A stretch of 30,893 nt of DNA from Discostella pseudostelligera (lineage: Eukaryota; Bacillariophyta; Thalassiosirophyceae; Thalassiosirales; Thalassiosiraceae). The position numbers were made by a program, and so were the translations under genes. The stretch lies in contig JALLBK010000199.1 in assembly GCA_036940085.1 (NCBI GenBank), positions 1-30,893 of the forward strand. The letters are read 5' to 3'. How positions within the stretch are numbered: the first letter of the stretch is position 1; every line of letters begins with the position of its first letter. Under the pieces are notes generated by a model, which saw only the letters and a list, made by a program, of their open reading frames with translations, had not been told where the DNA came from and made no database searches. Shown here in pieces: positions 21,282 to 29,577 of this stretch.

Positions 21282-21647
21282 GAAAGAATCAATGCAACGA
21301 GTTGGAGTTGATGTTGAATGTCGGCGGCATGCAGCGAATCTCACCTGTGGAACTCTGACGCACGAAGTTGGAAGCAAATTATTTTTAGGGTTATTGAATA
21401 ACGGGTAGGAACAGGTCCATTGGCAGATTCGTCATGGGGCTTTTGTATTGGAGGTGTCGAAATATCTTGCATTGATTACTACCCCGTAGTGTACCCTATT
21501 TGCGGAACATGAATTCAATTCGTCGAATCGATGAAGTCAAAGACACCCCAACCACACCACCTCAACCAAACGACCGGTTGAATTCACATTTCGTTGGCTT
21601 CACATTTTCGGATCTCATCGCGGAGAAGGGAATTGATAATTAATACC

Positions 21648-22619
21648 ATGGCGACCTTCGATGTAATTGCCGCCACCTCTTCTGTTCCCAACCCCTACTG
21701 CACGTCCTACATGTCGGTGGACCCTACTGCCGTCGCCACTGCTCCGACAAGGAAGAGGTGGCGTGATGAATGGGATTTCGACGACATCGAAGACGAAGAT
21801 GATGGTTATGAAGTGGCTTCGAAATCTCCCAGAACACTCGATCATGCTGATCCGTCGTACATGACTACTATTCTGCCCTATGTAGTGTCTGTGGCTCAAC
21901 CAATTGTCACCGTCCGTCAAACTGAGGGAGCCAAGCGTCCGCAGTTGAAGTACGATCCCGATCTTCCCATGACAAAGGATCAAACTCGAGCTTGGCGTCG
22001 CGAACAACGTCGTAAGCGCAATCGCGAATCGGCCGCGGCATGTCGCAAGCGTCAGAGAGATCTCATCTCCATCCTCGAGGGAGAGGTAGCAGAATGGAAG
22101 GCCAAGTTTGATAATGCCCTCTCGAAGATCAAGGAGAGAAAGGGCGAAGTTGCCGCCACGGAGTTGCAGACACAGATCGAGACTATGTTTGTCATACCAA
22201 CGACACATCACCGCCAGAAGAAGAGGGAGAGATCTACCACATGCGCCACTCCTCCAATTGTCCAACTTCCCGAGGAGGTTTACTCCATGGGCATGGTACA
22301 CCCCTCCAACGTTGTATCTCCCTACGACCATCCGCAGTTCATTTCCTACCAACATGCATCATCGTCTTCCTACAATCATCATGAATTACACTTCCCTGTC
22401 CTCGATGACGATGCCATTGCCAAGGCCAATTATTGGAATGGAGCAAGTCCATACGAATTCAATCCTACATCATCCAGAGTTGAGAAACGACAGCACTTAA
22501 ATGAGATAATCACTCGACCAGCACAGTCAAGATTACTCCCTTTGTCAAGACGAGGATGGAGACGGTGTCCACACGAAATAGATTTTCATTTTGGATTATA
22601 TCACGTATCGACACAATGA
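21648..22619 (+). CDS. bZIP transcription factor
   Basis: 323 aa from the ATG at 21648 (MATFDVIAATSS). The basic region starts near residue 117: WRREQRRKRNRESAAACRKR, with the Asn-x7-Arg spacing that defines bZIP DNA contact. It runs into a short zipper (LISILEGEVAEWKAKFDNAL) of only about three heptads. An acidic patch (DDIEDEDDGYE) lies at about 45-60. The C-terminal half is His/Ser/Tyr-rich without a known domain. The last 50 residues are basic and odd (LLPLSRRGWRRCPHEIDF), so the 3' end may be wrong. A weak donor at 22565 (GTGTCC) could splice to 22762, giving 464 aa with an acidic end. The gene is a nuclear regulator; targets are unknown, but ACGT-core sites like those in this window are typical for the class. 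Confidence 0.85.
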   Translation: MATFDVIAATSSVPNPYCTSYMSVDPTAVATAPTRKRWRDEWDFDDIEDEDDGYEVASKSPRTLDHADPSYMTTILPYVVSVAQPIVTVRQTEGAKRPQLKYDPDLPMTKDQTRAWRREQRRKRNRESAAACRKRQRDLISILEGEVAEWKAKFDNALSKIKERKGEVAATELQTQIETMFVIPTTHHRQKKRERSTTCATPPIVQLPEEVYSMGMVHPSNVVSPYDHPQFISYQHASSSSYNHHELHFPVLDDDAIAKANYWNGASPYEFNPTSSRVEKRQHLNEIITRPAQSRLLPLSRRGWRRCPHEIDFHFGLYHVSTQ

Positions 22620-22744
22620 GAGAGGCTCAACAATATCTTCTTCGGTAGCACAGGTCATATGACACTTTGTTGTCGTCCTGTCTCCATTAATGGTAGGAGC
22701 ATATCTTCGTTATGCTGTAACCCAAACCGAGCCCTCTCGCTATT

Positions 22745-23239
22745 ATGTGTGTCGACTCCAGTGTATATTTCCCACAAGTGAAAATCTCTACCTCGTCGCA
22801 CACCCCTCGTCCTCGTCTCAAAAAGACACCCCCGGCTATTGAGAGGGAGAGGTCGCCGCACTACTTGGTAGTTAACGATTCTCTCTATCTTCTCAAGGCC
22901 TTTAACGATCACATTCCCGCAGTGAAGATCGCTGGTGCCGTCATTTCTCCTCTGGATAACATTGAATCCGTCTGTGACGATCTCCTCCAAGTTGTCCCTG
23001 ATAGTTGCATTTCGTCATTGATGGATCGGCCGAATAACACGACGCATTTCCACAAGATGACTACTACTGCCTCTGCTGCTCCCATTGTTCCCGTCAGCGT
23101 GGCATCGAATGCTGATGCCATGATGATGGCAGCGAGTACTACCACCACGGACGAAAGCATTCCTGGAGTCAGTACCGACGAGAGCGATGAGGATAGTGAC
23201 CTTGATGAGTTCCTCTTGGATGCTGCCCTTTGGCTTTGA
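22745..23239 (+). CDS. Hypothetical acidic-tail ORF, possibly the last exon of the bZIP gene
   Basis: 164 codons opening at an ATG at 22745, 125 bp after the bZIP stop and in a different frame. The visible features are a Ser/Thr/Ala-rich middle and an acidic hydrophobic end (DESDEDSDLDEFLLDAALWL). Such an end looks like a transcription activation segment. I recognise no domain. Two readings are possible. It may be a small independent gene. Or it may be the C-terminal exon of the bZIP, using acceptor CTCCAG at 22761 with a phase-2 donor at 22565; that joins in frame but with a poor donor. I cannot choose between these from sequence alone. Confidence 0.35.
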   Translation: MCVDSSVYFPQVKISTSSHTPRPRLKKTPPAIERERSPHYLVVNDSLYLLKAFNDHIPAVKIAGAVISPLDNIESVCDDLLQVVPDSCISSLMDRPNNTTHFHKMTTTASAAPIVPVSVASNADAMMMAASTTTTDESIPGVSTDESDEDSDLDEFLLDAALWL

Positions 23240-23501
23240 AAGTTATTATTTCGACATGGCATATTTAGTATGTTCCAGTGTGGGTTGGAAAAAGGTCTGA
23301 CTGTTTTTACATATTATGATACTTACACATTCTCAAGAGTGGTTGCTGTTGGTCCCAAGGTAGTTATAGTCTTTCGGGGTAATGATCCAATCAGTGTAGC
23401 TCTTTGTATTAATGGTGATTAACGAGGTTATGAATTATGAGCAACTAGTACTATGTATGGTAGATAGTTTGCATATGTTTATCTGTTAGCCAAGGAGAAT
23501 T

Positions 23502-25326
23502 CTACCAAATCTCCTCGCGGATGAATGAAGAGTAACGGAAGCTTCGTTTGGCACCAGGGCTGTCCAAGCTGCGCCAAAGAAAAGGTAGCACATTGGGAAG
23601 GACGATCTCCGCCCCACAATTGATACGGCACTGCTCTTTGTAGCTATGGATGTGACGATTATCGATCATTACCTTCTTGTTCTTGGGAAAGCGATCAATA
23701 GCCGCCTTCCAAAGAGCAAGCTCCAACAAAGTTGTGGCCTCTTTGTATGATTCAAATATGTCAATTTCGTTGTGCAGCCACCTTGTGTACATTTCTAGGT
23801 CAATTTCGTGTAGTTGTCGACACACCATGTTGATACTTTCACACAGAAATAAGGACCATCGCCTGACATTCAATGAATCCAATCGGTTCTCCGGCACGGA
23901 GCACGAACTGAAATGTTGTGCTCGAAACATCCCTTGGATAGGATGAAATTGTCTTCGCCACGTAGTTCTAGTTATCCTTTTGTTCTGGAGAACACCTGCG
24001 GTGCGTATCCAATAGGATCTGAATGCGATGTAAAGATGCACAGAGTTGGGCCAGCTTAACGATCAAGCGTTCCCAATCGAACTCAAAGTCTGCATATTTC
24101 GATTTGTAACTCTCTGCTAAGAACTCGATGATCTCACTTGGGGCATTGCACCGAAATGCATATGCCAGTGGAATGTACCCACACGCGTCTTTGGTAACAA
24201 GATTTTTCGGATACTTTTCTACCAGCAACTGGTAAATGGCCAAAGGCTGTTTCGTAGAGCATGCTAGAACATGCAGAGGAGTCATGCCAATAAAATCTTG
24301 ACGGTTGCCAATGTCGCTCAACAACTTTCTGCAGCGAGTCTTTGTAGACCGAGGGTGGATTACGCATTTCATATCCAAAAGCACCTTTGCAGTGTCATGA
24401 TATGAATGATAGTAGCAGAGTTTGTGAAGTGGTAGGCCATCAAATCTGTGCCTGAACCGATGAACCAAATCATGTAGAAAGTATTTTTCATCCTCCTCCA
24501 TATCATTGCCAATGAAGACAGAGCATTTCGCAGGAAATACAAAGTTCCGCAACTCGTAAAACCATTTCTGGGCATTGTCCGGATATATAACTTGCTCGAT
24601 ATGTTCCGGCAGCTCGATGGAAACGATGGTATCACTATCAACTTCTACTCCAAAGGTCAATGCATCAAACTTGGTTATAAGTGGTGGCATACGAAGATTT
24701 GTAAAATAACACTTGCTGAATGTTCCACAATCTTCCACTGAATCAGGAAGATTGAACTCAGTCAGCCCCGCGCCGTCGAATGCCAACTCTCCAATCACTC
24801 GTAGAGATGAAGGGAAGTCGATGGATAAAAGAGCTTCACAGCTTTGAAATGCATATTTTTTGATCTCTTGCAAACCCAGTGGAAGAATTACCTCGGTCAA
24901 ACTCGTGCATCCCAAGAAGGTTCTAGCCTCGATGGTTTGAATCAAGGGAGGGATGTGGATAGTTTGCAATGAGATACAGTTATAAAATGCTCCCTCTCCC
25001 AATTTCACAAGTCCTCCAGGGAGAACGATATCATCCAAGTGGTGGCAGTTATCAAATGCAAGCTCTCCGATCTCCGTGACCATAGATGGCACGTCGATCG
25101 ATTTCAAAAATCGGCAGAATGAGAATGCCTTCCTGCCGATCGTTCTGATACCTCCGGGCAACTCGACTTTCACCACAGACCCAAAGCGCCAGAAGTCAGA
25201 TGGAGAAAAATGAGTAAGCGATGAATCAACCTTCACATGAGTTACAGTTGAAGGAACTGCATCAACTCCGTTGTAAACAAAGATGGAATAATTGATGGCA
25301 TCGTCATCCTCTGCTGTTTCCGTCAT
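23502..25326 (-). CDS. BspA-type LRR_5 plus ankyrin repeat protein
   Basis: Two exons, 25326..23996 and 23907..23502, 578 aa. The 88-bp intron (23908-23995) has a weak GTGTTC donor, a possible branch site ATAACTA and a CATTTCAG acceptor, phase 2. The ATG at 25326 (MTETAEDDD) is the first Met. Residues about 35-235 hold seven or so 23-residue LRR_5 units of the form IxxIGxxAFxxCxxLxxIxLP. Residues 293-425 hold ankyrin-like repeats (GLPLHKLCYYH, GMTPLHVLACS, GYIPLAYAFRCN). The C-terminal module in exon 2 (ATTLLELALWKA, then CRINCGAEIVLPNVLPFL) is, from what I recall, typical of the large diatom family of these proteins, which supports joining the two frames. Proteins like this are protein-interaction scaffolds of unknown role. 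If the intron is not real, the gene would carry a frameshift instead. Confidence 0.75.
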
Positions 25327-26012
25327 TTTCAGTTTCAAAAAATGGAAGTACTAGGTAGGACTAGGAGTAGGCGTGGAGGCGTCACAAATCGACGACTTTG
25401 GACATTGAAAACGAGTCGCAATCATTGTCGTCAGTCGAGGTGAGGTTCTTGTTGGATCGGAAAATTTTATTCGAGTGTTTGCTTCAATGAGAGGAGCTAC
25501 TAGTTCAATGAGTGCTGGTGGCAGAGGAGAATGGCAGCCTATGGCGACGGATCATGGTCAATGCAATGCTTTCAAAAATGTCCATGGTCATGAAGGTCTA
25601 CCATCGACCCCGTCGACACTTGCGCTGCTCGCTGCTCGCCGCGCTGCCATGTGCGATGTCAGTGATGTTGTTAAGTAGATATCTTTTTAATTTCAAATTT
25701 AATCCTAATTATCATCATTTTCAATTTCATCAATTTTAAATCTTGCTGAAGCAGTGGCGAAAACGGCGGGAAGATACATGAGGAAGATACCGAAAATGGC
25801 GGGAGGGCTTTTGGCGAAGAATTGAGGCTAAAATGGCGGGAAGAGTACTGACGTCGGCGTCTCTTGTTGGTGAATCGAGAAGTGCGTGTTTTCCAATGAG
25901 TGGTATGTGGGTTGATCATCATATCTGGCCGCCACTGCCACTGCTGCCTCACTTCGACGTCGAATCCTTCCTCCTCTCTCACATTACCTTCTCTTGTTGA
26001 TATTGATTCACC
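25327..26012. promoter_or_regulatory. Divergent spacer, LRR/ankyrin gene (-) and RPE (+)
   Basis: 686 bp; the open frames here have no domain. Near the RPE side, three GGCGGGA(A/G) elements lie at 25765-25772, 25798-25805 and 25835-25842, each after an AAA-rich run (AAAATGGCGGGA type), resembling E2F/DP sites. A TGACGTCG site follows at 25849-25856. An AT-rich stretch covers 25670-25745. Confidence 0.45.
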
Positions 26013-26804
26013 ATGAAGTTCGCCGCCCTCGTCACCGCCACCCTCCTTTCCAGCGCCAGCGCGTTCGCCCCCACCGCCGAGACTCGCCGAGCCTCGACCT
26101 CCCTCCAAGTGTGGGGCGACAAGGATTACCTCATCGCACCCTCCATCCTCAGCGCCAACTTTGCCAAACTCGGCGAGGAGGTCGATAACATGCTCGAGGC
26201 CGGTGCCGACGTGGTTCACTTTGATGTTATGGACAATCACTATGTGCCCAACCTTACCATTGGTCCCATGGTGTGCAAGGCCTTGCGTGATCATGGCGTC
26301 ACTGCCCCCATTGACGTGCATCTCATGGTCAGCCCCGTCGATGCGGCTATTAACGACTTCATAGACGCTGGTGCATCCTACATCACCTTCCACCCCGAGG
26401 CCACCAACCACATTGATCGATCTCTCCAGCTCATCAGGAATGGTGGGTGCAAGGCCGGACTTGTCTTCAACCCCGCCACCTCCCTCGACTACGCTAACTT
26501 CGTCAAGGACAAGCTCGACATCATCTTGCTCATGAGCGTCAATCCTGGCTTTGGTGGACAATCCTTTATCCCTGCCACCCTCGAGAAGGCGCGGGAGGCA
26601 CGGAAATTCATTGATGATAATAACCTCGATTGCCGTTTGGAGATTGATGGTGGTGTGAAGGTGGATAACATAAAGGAGGTTGCCGAGGCGGGTGTGGATA
26701 TGATGGTGGCTGGAAGTGCCATTTTGAAGGAACCGCGGACGAAGGAGGCATACAAGGTTACCATTGATGCGATGCGTGAACAGTTGGCGATGGTGAAGAA
26801 ATAA
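26013..26804 (+). CDS. RPE: Ribulose-phosphate 3-epimerase, plastid-targeted
   Basis: Interconverts ribulose 5-phosphate and xylulose 5-phosphate in the Calvin cycle and pentose phosphate pathway. 263 aa, single exon. Residues 1-17 form a signal peptide, with the junction ASA-FAP at 15-20, the motif that sends proteins through the ER into complex red-type plastids; a short Arg/Ser/Thr transit stretch follows. The TIM-barrel enzyme begins at [14 protein letters not shown]. Conserved metal and catalytic residues are visible: His69 and Asp71 ([12 protein letters not shown]), His103 (DVHLMV) and Asp212 (EIDGGV), along with the phosphate-binding [12 protein letters not shown]. Length fits the family plus the presequence. 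Codon use is more C-rich than in neighbouring genes (CTC, ACC, GCC), as expected of a highly expressed gene. A 401-codon minus-strand frame over it is a shadow. Confidence 0.97.
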   Translation: MKFAALVTATLLSSASAFAPTAETRRASTSLQVWGDKDYLIAPSILSANFAKLGEEVDNMLEAGADVVHFDVMDNHYVPNLTIGPMVCKALRDHGVTAPIDVHLMVSPVDAAINDFIDAGASYITFHPEATNHIDRSLQLIRNGGCKAGLVFNPATSLDYANFVKDKLDIILLMSVNPGFGGQSFIPATLEKAREARKFIDDNNLDCRLEIDGGVKVDNIKEVAEAGVDMMVAGSAILKEPRTKEAYKVTIDAMREQLAMVKK

Positions 26805-27211
26805 ATTTAGTTTGCAGTTTCGTTGAATGGGGGTTGTGTGTCGGTGTGGCAACAGCACACTTGGAACAAACCACACTTGCGTCGGTTATGATAATGAAGT
26901 ACCATCTACAAAATAGCTGTTAAAAGAAAGATTGATGGACATTTGAGTGCATCTCTAATTCCTATATCTCGAACCGATGGAATGATTTTCTGCAGACCAA
27001 CCTCTCATCAATCGGCAATCACCCCACACCATCGACTTCCTTTAGCTCAATCGTCGATCGCCTCCCCAGAATATCATGTAGGATATCATGTATCATTCCC
27101 CTTTCTCCATCTTGTGCCAACTATTATTTAGCGGCCGCCCTCTCTCCCCCCTTCCCTCCCTATCCCAAAAGAAAAGCATGTCCCATGTCCCCCATTCGAT
27201 TGAAAATTGAA
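26805..27211. other. Convergent spacer, RPE and SEC61 beta 3' ends
   Basis: About 407 bp with no supportable gene. The notable element is a C/T-rich run at about 27128-27170 (CCCTCTCTCCCCCCTTCCCT) next to a GCGGCCGC palindrome. It should hold both 3' UTRs. Confidence 0.5.
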
Positions 27212-27872
27212 TTACATTCGGAATTTACCCCAGATATGTAGCAAGACCACCAAACCCACAAAGGAAAGTGACGCTACCAACACCGTCGTGGGTCCTACTT
27301 GCAATCCTGGACTATCATCGGTGTAAAATTGAAGAATGTTCGATGATCCCGCACCGGCTCGTCCTCCGGCGCCACCTCCTGCTCCTCCTCGTCCTGCTGT
27401 TGCCTTGCGTACTTGTGCCTGGAAGAAAATGAGAGTAAAAGAATATTGTAAGACCGGTGTGTTAGACAATGCGTGAGAATGAAATAAGCATAATGAAATA
27501 CGGTGACGCAAAAGCATTGATCTCTGTCTCTCTCCCGGCACGTCTAACAACAACCAACCCCTCACAAAATGCATTCGACGAGAGAATGACGGCCATTTCA
27601 TTAATTCACCAGCTGATACAACTGGTGTTGCTAATAATGATGTCGATGATGGCACTGATGATGAAGTAGGCGGGGGACATGGTGTGCGTCGGCGTTACCG
27701 GCAGTTTTGTCGCCGGAAGACAATGTAGATAACATATCATCTCTCCACCATCCTCGCCAACAAATAAAATATCGACGATGGGCCCAATGAAACCTCCCCG
27801 AACAAAGGGTGACGCCAACGAAAATCATTAAAAGGGCTATCCTCTCCCCCCTCCCCCTTGAATACGCACCAT
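27212..27872 (-). CDS. SEC61B: SEC61 beta subunit of the ER translocon
   Basis: Small tail-anchored subunit of the Sec61 protein-conducting channel. The main exon is 27418..27212. The acceptor TTCTTCCAG precedes GCA CAA GTA CGC. The best upstream match is an ATG at 27872-27870 directly followed by a GTGCGT donor, giving MAQVRKATAGRGG and 69 aa in total, with a 451-bp intron (27419-27869). The protein is Gly/Ala-rich at the N-terminus. It then carries the family hallmark FYTDDSPGLQVGPTTVLV, a TM helix (LVASLSFVGLVVLLHIW) and the end GKFRM, closely matching LYTDDSPG...VGP...LHIWGK in animals and plants. Diatom plastid proteins first cross the ER through this channel. The start exon is inferred; an unspliced frame to 27655 exists but has a non-conserved N-terminus. 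Divergent from TIC21. Confidence 0.88.
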
Positions 27873-28345
27873 GGTTATTGCTGAAGCTTTGTTGACTTGC
27901 TCGGTGGTAGTACTACCGTTGCTGCTGCCGCTGTTTGTTGTTGTTGCCGGTTAGTTGCCGGTGAGTGAATGAAGCCAGTGGCGGCCACATGGAGCAGCTA
28001 GGACACTGCCACGTGGCATTCATCTGCCACACTCCACGTGGAAGTCATGTGACCACAGACAACGACGTCAGACAGACCTAGTAGATAGTCTGGCATGTGT
28101 GGAATCTTTGGAGCGCTGATTTTGACATCGTAATGATCTCCTTCTTGTTGTAGAGTGGATCTTTCGGCGGCTAGCGCTCTCATTCCATATTATTTCGAAC
28201 GCTGACTTTGGGATCACCATCCATCACTACCATCACGCGTAACGCCATTGCCATTACCCTTGCCGGCCATTGCCCATCGCATCCACCGTAGCCGTACGAT
28301 ATCGTCTCCCATCGTCTTCAACCCACCATCTACTACCACCGACTA
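27873..28345. promoter_or_regulatory. Shared divergent promoter, SEC61 beta (-) and TIC21 (+)
   Basis: 473 bp between the two start codons. It contains an extended G-box CTGCCACGTGG (28006-28016) and a second CACGTG in CTCCACGTGG (28035-28040), 25 bp apart. It also has CGACGTCA (28063-28070), the reverse of the TGACGTCG seen before RPE. These ACGT-core sites cluster within 65 bp. Confidence 0.5.
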
Positions 28346-29314
28346 ATGACGAATCGTATCCGGCAGTCACTTGCGGCGACATTCATAGTCGCCACTTCGA
28401 CTTCGATCAATGCGGGCATTTTCGTCGTCGATGCCTTCCGAGGGACACCCTCTATCGTCGTTCGATGCGGACGCGACGAACTATCATCCTCGTCATTATT
28501 CTTACTGAACAACATCCACCAGCATCAAGCTGCTACAACGCGGCCCAATCATCTACTCCATACATTCACAACGACAGTGCCTCCAGCGTCAACTACATGG
28601 AAATCTACCGCGTTCACGTCGTCTTCTCATTTATCCGCCACACCTTCGAACACCGGTAATGATGATGAAATCGACTCATTAATCCTACGCACTTCCAATG
28701 TCCTTCGAGCATCCTCTTGGTTCTCATGGTGGAGTCAAGTCATATTAACAGTCATTAGTTCCATCACTTTTATATTCGCGCGAAATGTCATGACAATGCC
28801 AACAACATCCACACCTGGAATTATGGGAGGCAGTAATCAGGGCGCGGTGATTAGTAAATTTTTCTTACCAGGATTAGGGATTGCCGCCTCCTCGCTCTCC
28901 ATCATTTGGACATGGGGACAACGCCGTCTCGCTCGTCGATTTGTTCGTTCACGTCGTGGCGGTGGTGGTTCTAATACGTCAACGTCGAAATCATCCTTCC
29001 CCTCGCGCATCGAAGCTGCCAATCTACTCCGAAGCACTATCAAATTCGGCGTATCCATCAATCTATTCGGACTGTTGACCAGTGTCCTTGGAGCACAATA
29101 CATTATCGGGACATTGGTGGCCAAATCCATGCAAAGCTTTGTTGGACTTGGGGGAAGTGTCATTACCTCGCAGACATTGCAACCATTGGATGTGTTGGTG
29201 GTGCAGGCGAATACCAATGTGTTGAGTAGCCACTTTGTTAGTTTGGTTTGTTTGCTTTGGTTGACGCGTATGGTGGATTTGTTGGATCCACCATCGTTGG
29301 AGGAGGATATTTGA
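28346..29314 (+). CDS. TIC21: TIC21/PIC1-type plastid inner-envelope protein (DUF3611)
   Basis: 322 aa, single exon. In plants TIC21/PIC1 sits in the plastid inner envelope and has been assigned roles in protein import and in iron permeation. The N-terminus (SLAATFIVATSTSINAGIFV then VDAFRGTP) looks like a signal peptide with a DAF junction related to the ASAF motif, followed by a Ser/Thr-rich transit stretch. The DUF3611 core begins near residue 120. Its membrane segments are about 128-147, 172-192, 233-262 and 298-315. Conserved family phrases include LRSTIKFGVSINLFGLL, VLGAQYIIGTLVAKSM, and LDVLVVQANTNVLSSHFVSL followed by VCLLWL. These closely follow the plant pattern LDVFLVQASANTLLSHF. 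In a four-membrane plastid this would be the innermost envelope. Confidence 0.9.
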   Translation: MTNRIRQSLAATFIVATSTSINAGIFVVDAFRGTPSIVVRCGRDELSSSSLFLLNNIHQHQAATTRPNHLLHTFTTTVPPASTTWKSTAFTSSSHLSATPSNTGNDDEIDSLILRTSNVLRASSWFSWWSQVILTVISSITFIFARNVMTMPTTSTPGIMGGSNQGAVISKFFLPGLGIAASSLSIIWTWGQRRLARRFVRSRRGGGGSNTSTSKSSFPSRIEAANLLRSTIKFGVSINLFGLLTSVLGAQYIIGTLVAKSMQSFVGLGGSVITSQTLQPLDVLVVQANTNVLSSHFVSLVCLLWLTRMVDLLDPPSLEEDI

Positions 29315-29577
29315 GGATGATGATAATGCACTCATTTTCTTGGCATGTGTATGATACTCGAGAGAGTCAGTAAGGATACGGGACTGATGTCATGTGCAGT
29401 CAAAGCACCTCTGACGATAATCTGCGATGTGCGCGCGTTCGGTAGAATAATGAATACTGGTGTGTGACTGGCAGAATTACAACCCGTGCTCTAAATTATA
29501 CTTATCGGCAATGTCACTCGCATCGTTCGAATGTATAGACATTTCCATGAGGTATATCCTCCATCATAATAATTTTA

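Larger units (their letters stand above)
20920..21647. promoter_or_regulatory. Divergent spacer, myosin (-) and bZIP (+)
   Basis: 728 bp with no supportable gene. It contains an E2F-like pair facing each other (GCGGGAAA at 21039 and ACCCGCCAAA to about 21058). It also has four GATCTTT units (21094-21126), a GCACGTGC palindrome (21162-21169) and a perfect inverted repeat (21262-21281). Confidence 0.5.

Noticed and set aside
21615..22355. 246-codon minus-strand frame over the bZIP gene
   Set aside because: Antisense shadow of a recognisable bZIP; no domain of its own.
25671..26876. 401-codon minus-strand open frame over RPE
   Set aside because: It mirrors the codon-biased RPE gene in antisense; no domain, and low-complexity Gly/Glu/Val composition.
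27419..27655. Unspliced upstream extension of SEC61 beta
   Set aside because: It would add a non-conserved N-terminus, and a strong polypyrimidine/CAG acceptor precedes the conserved part.
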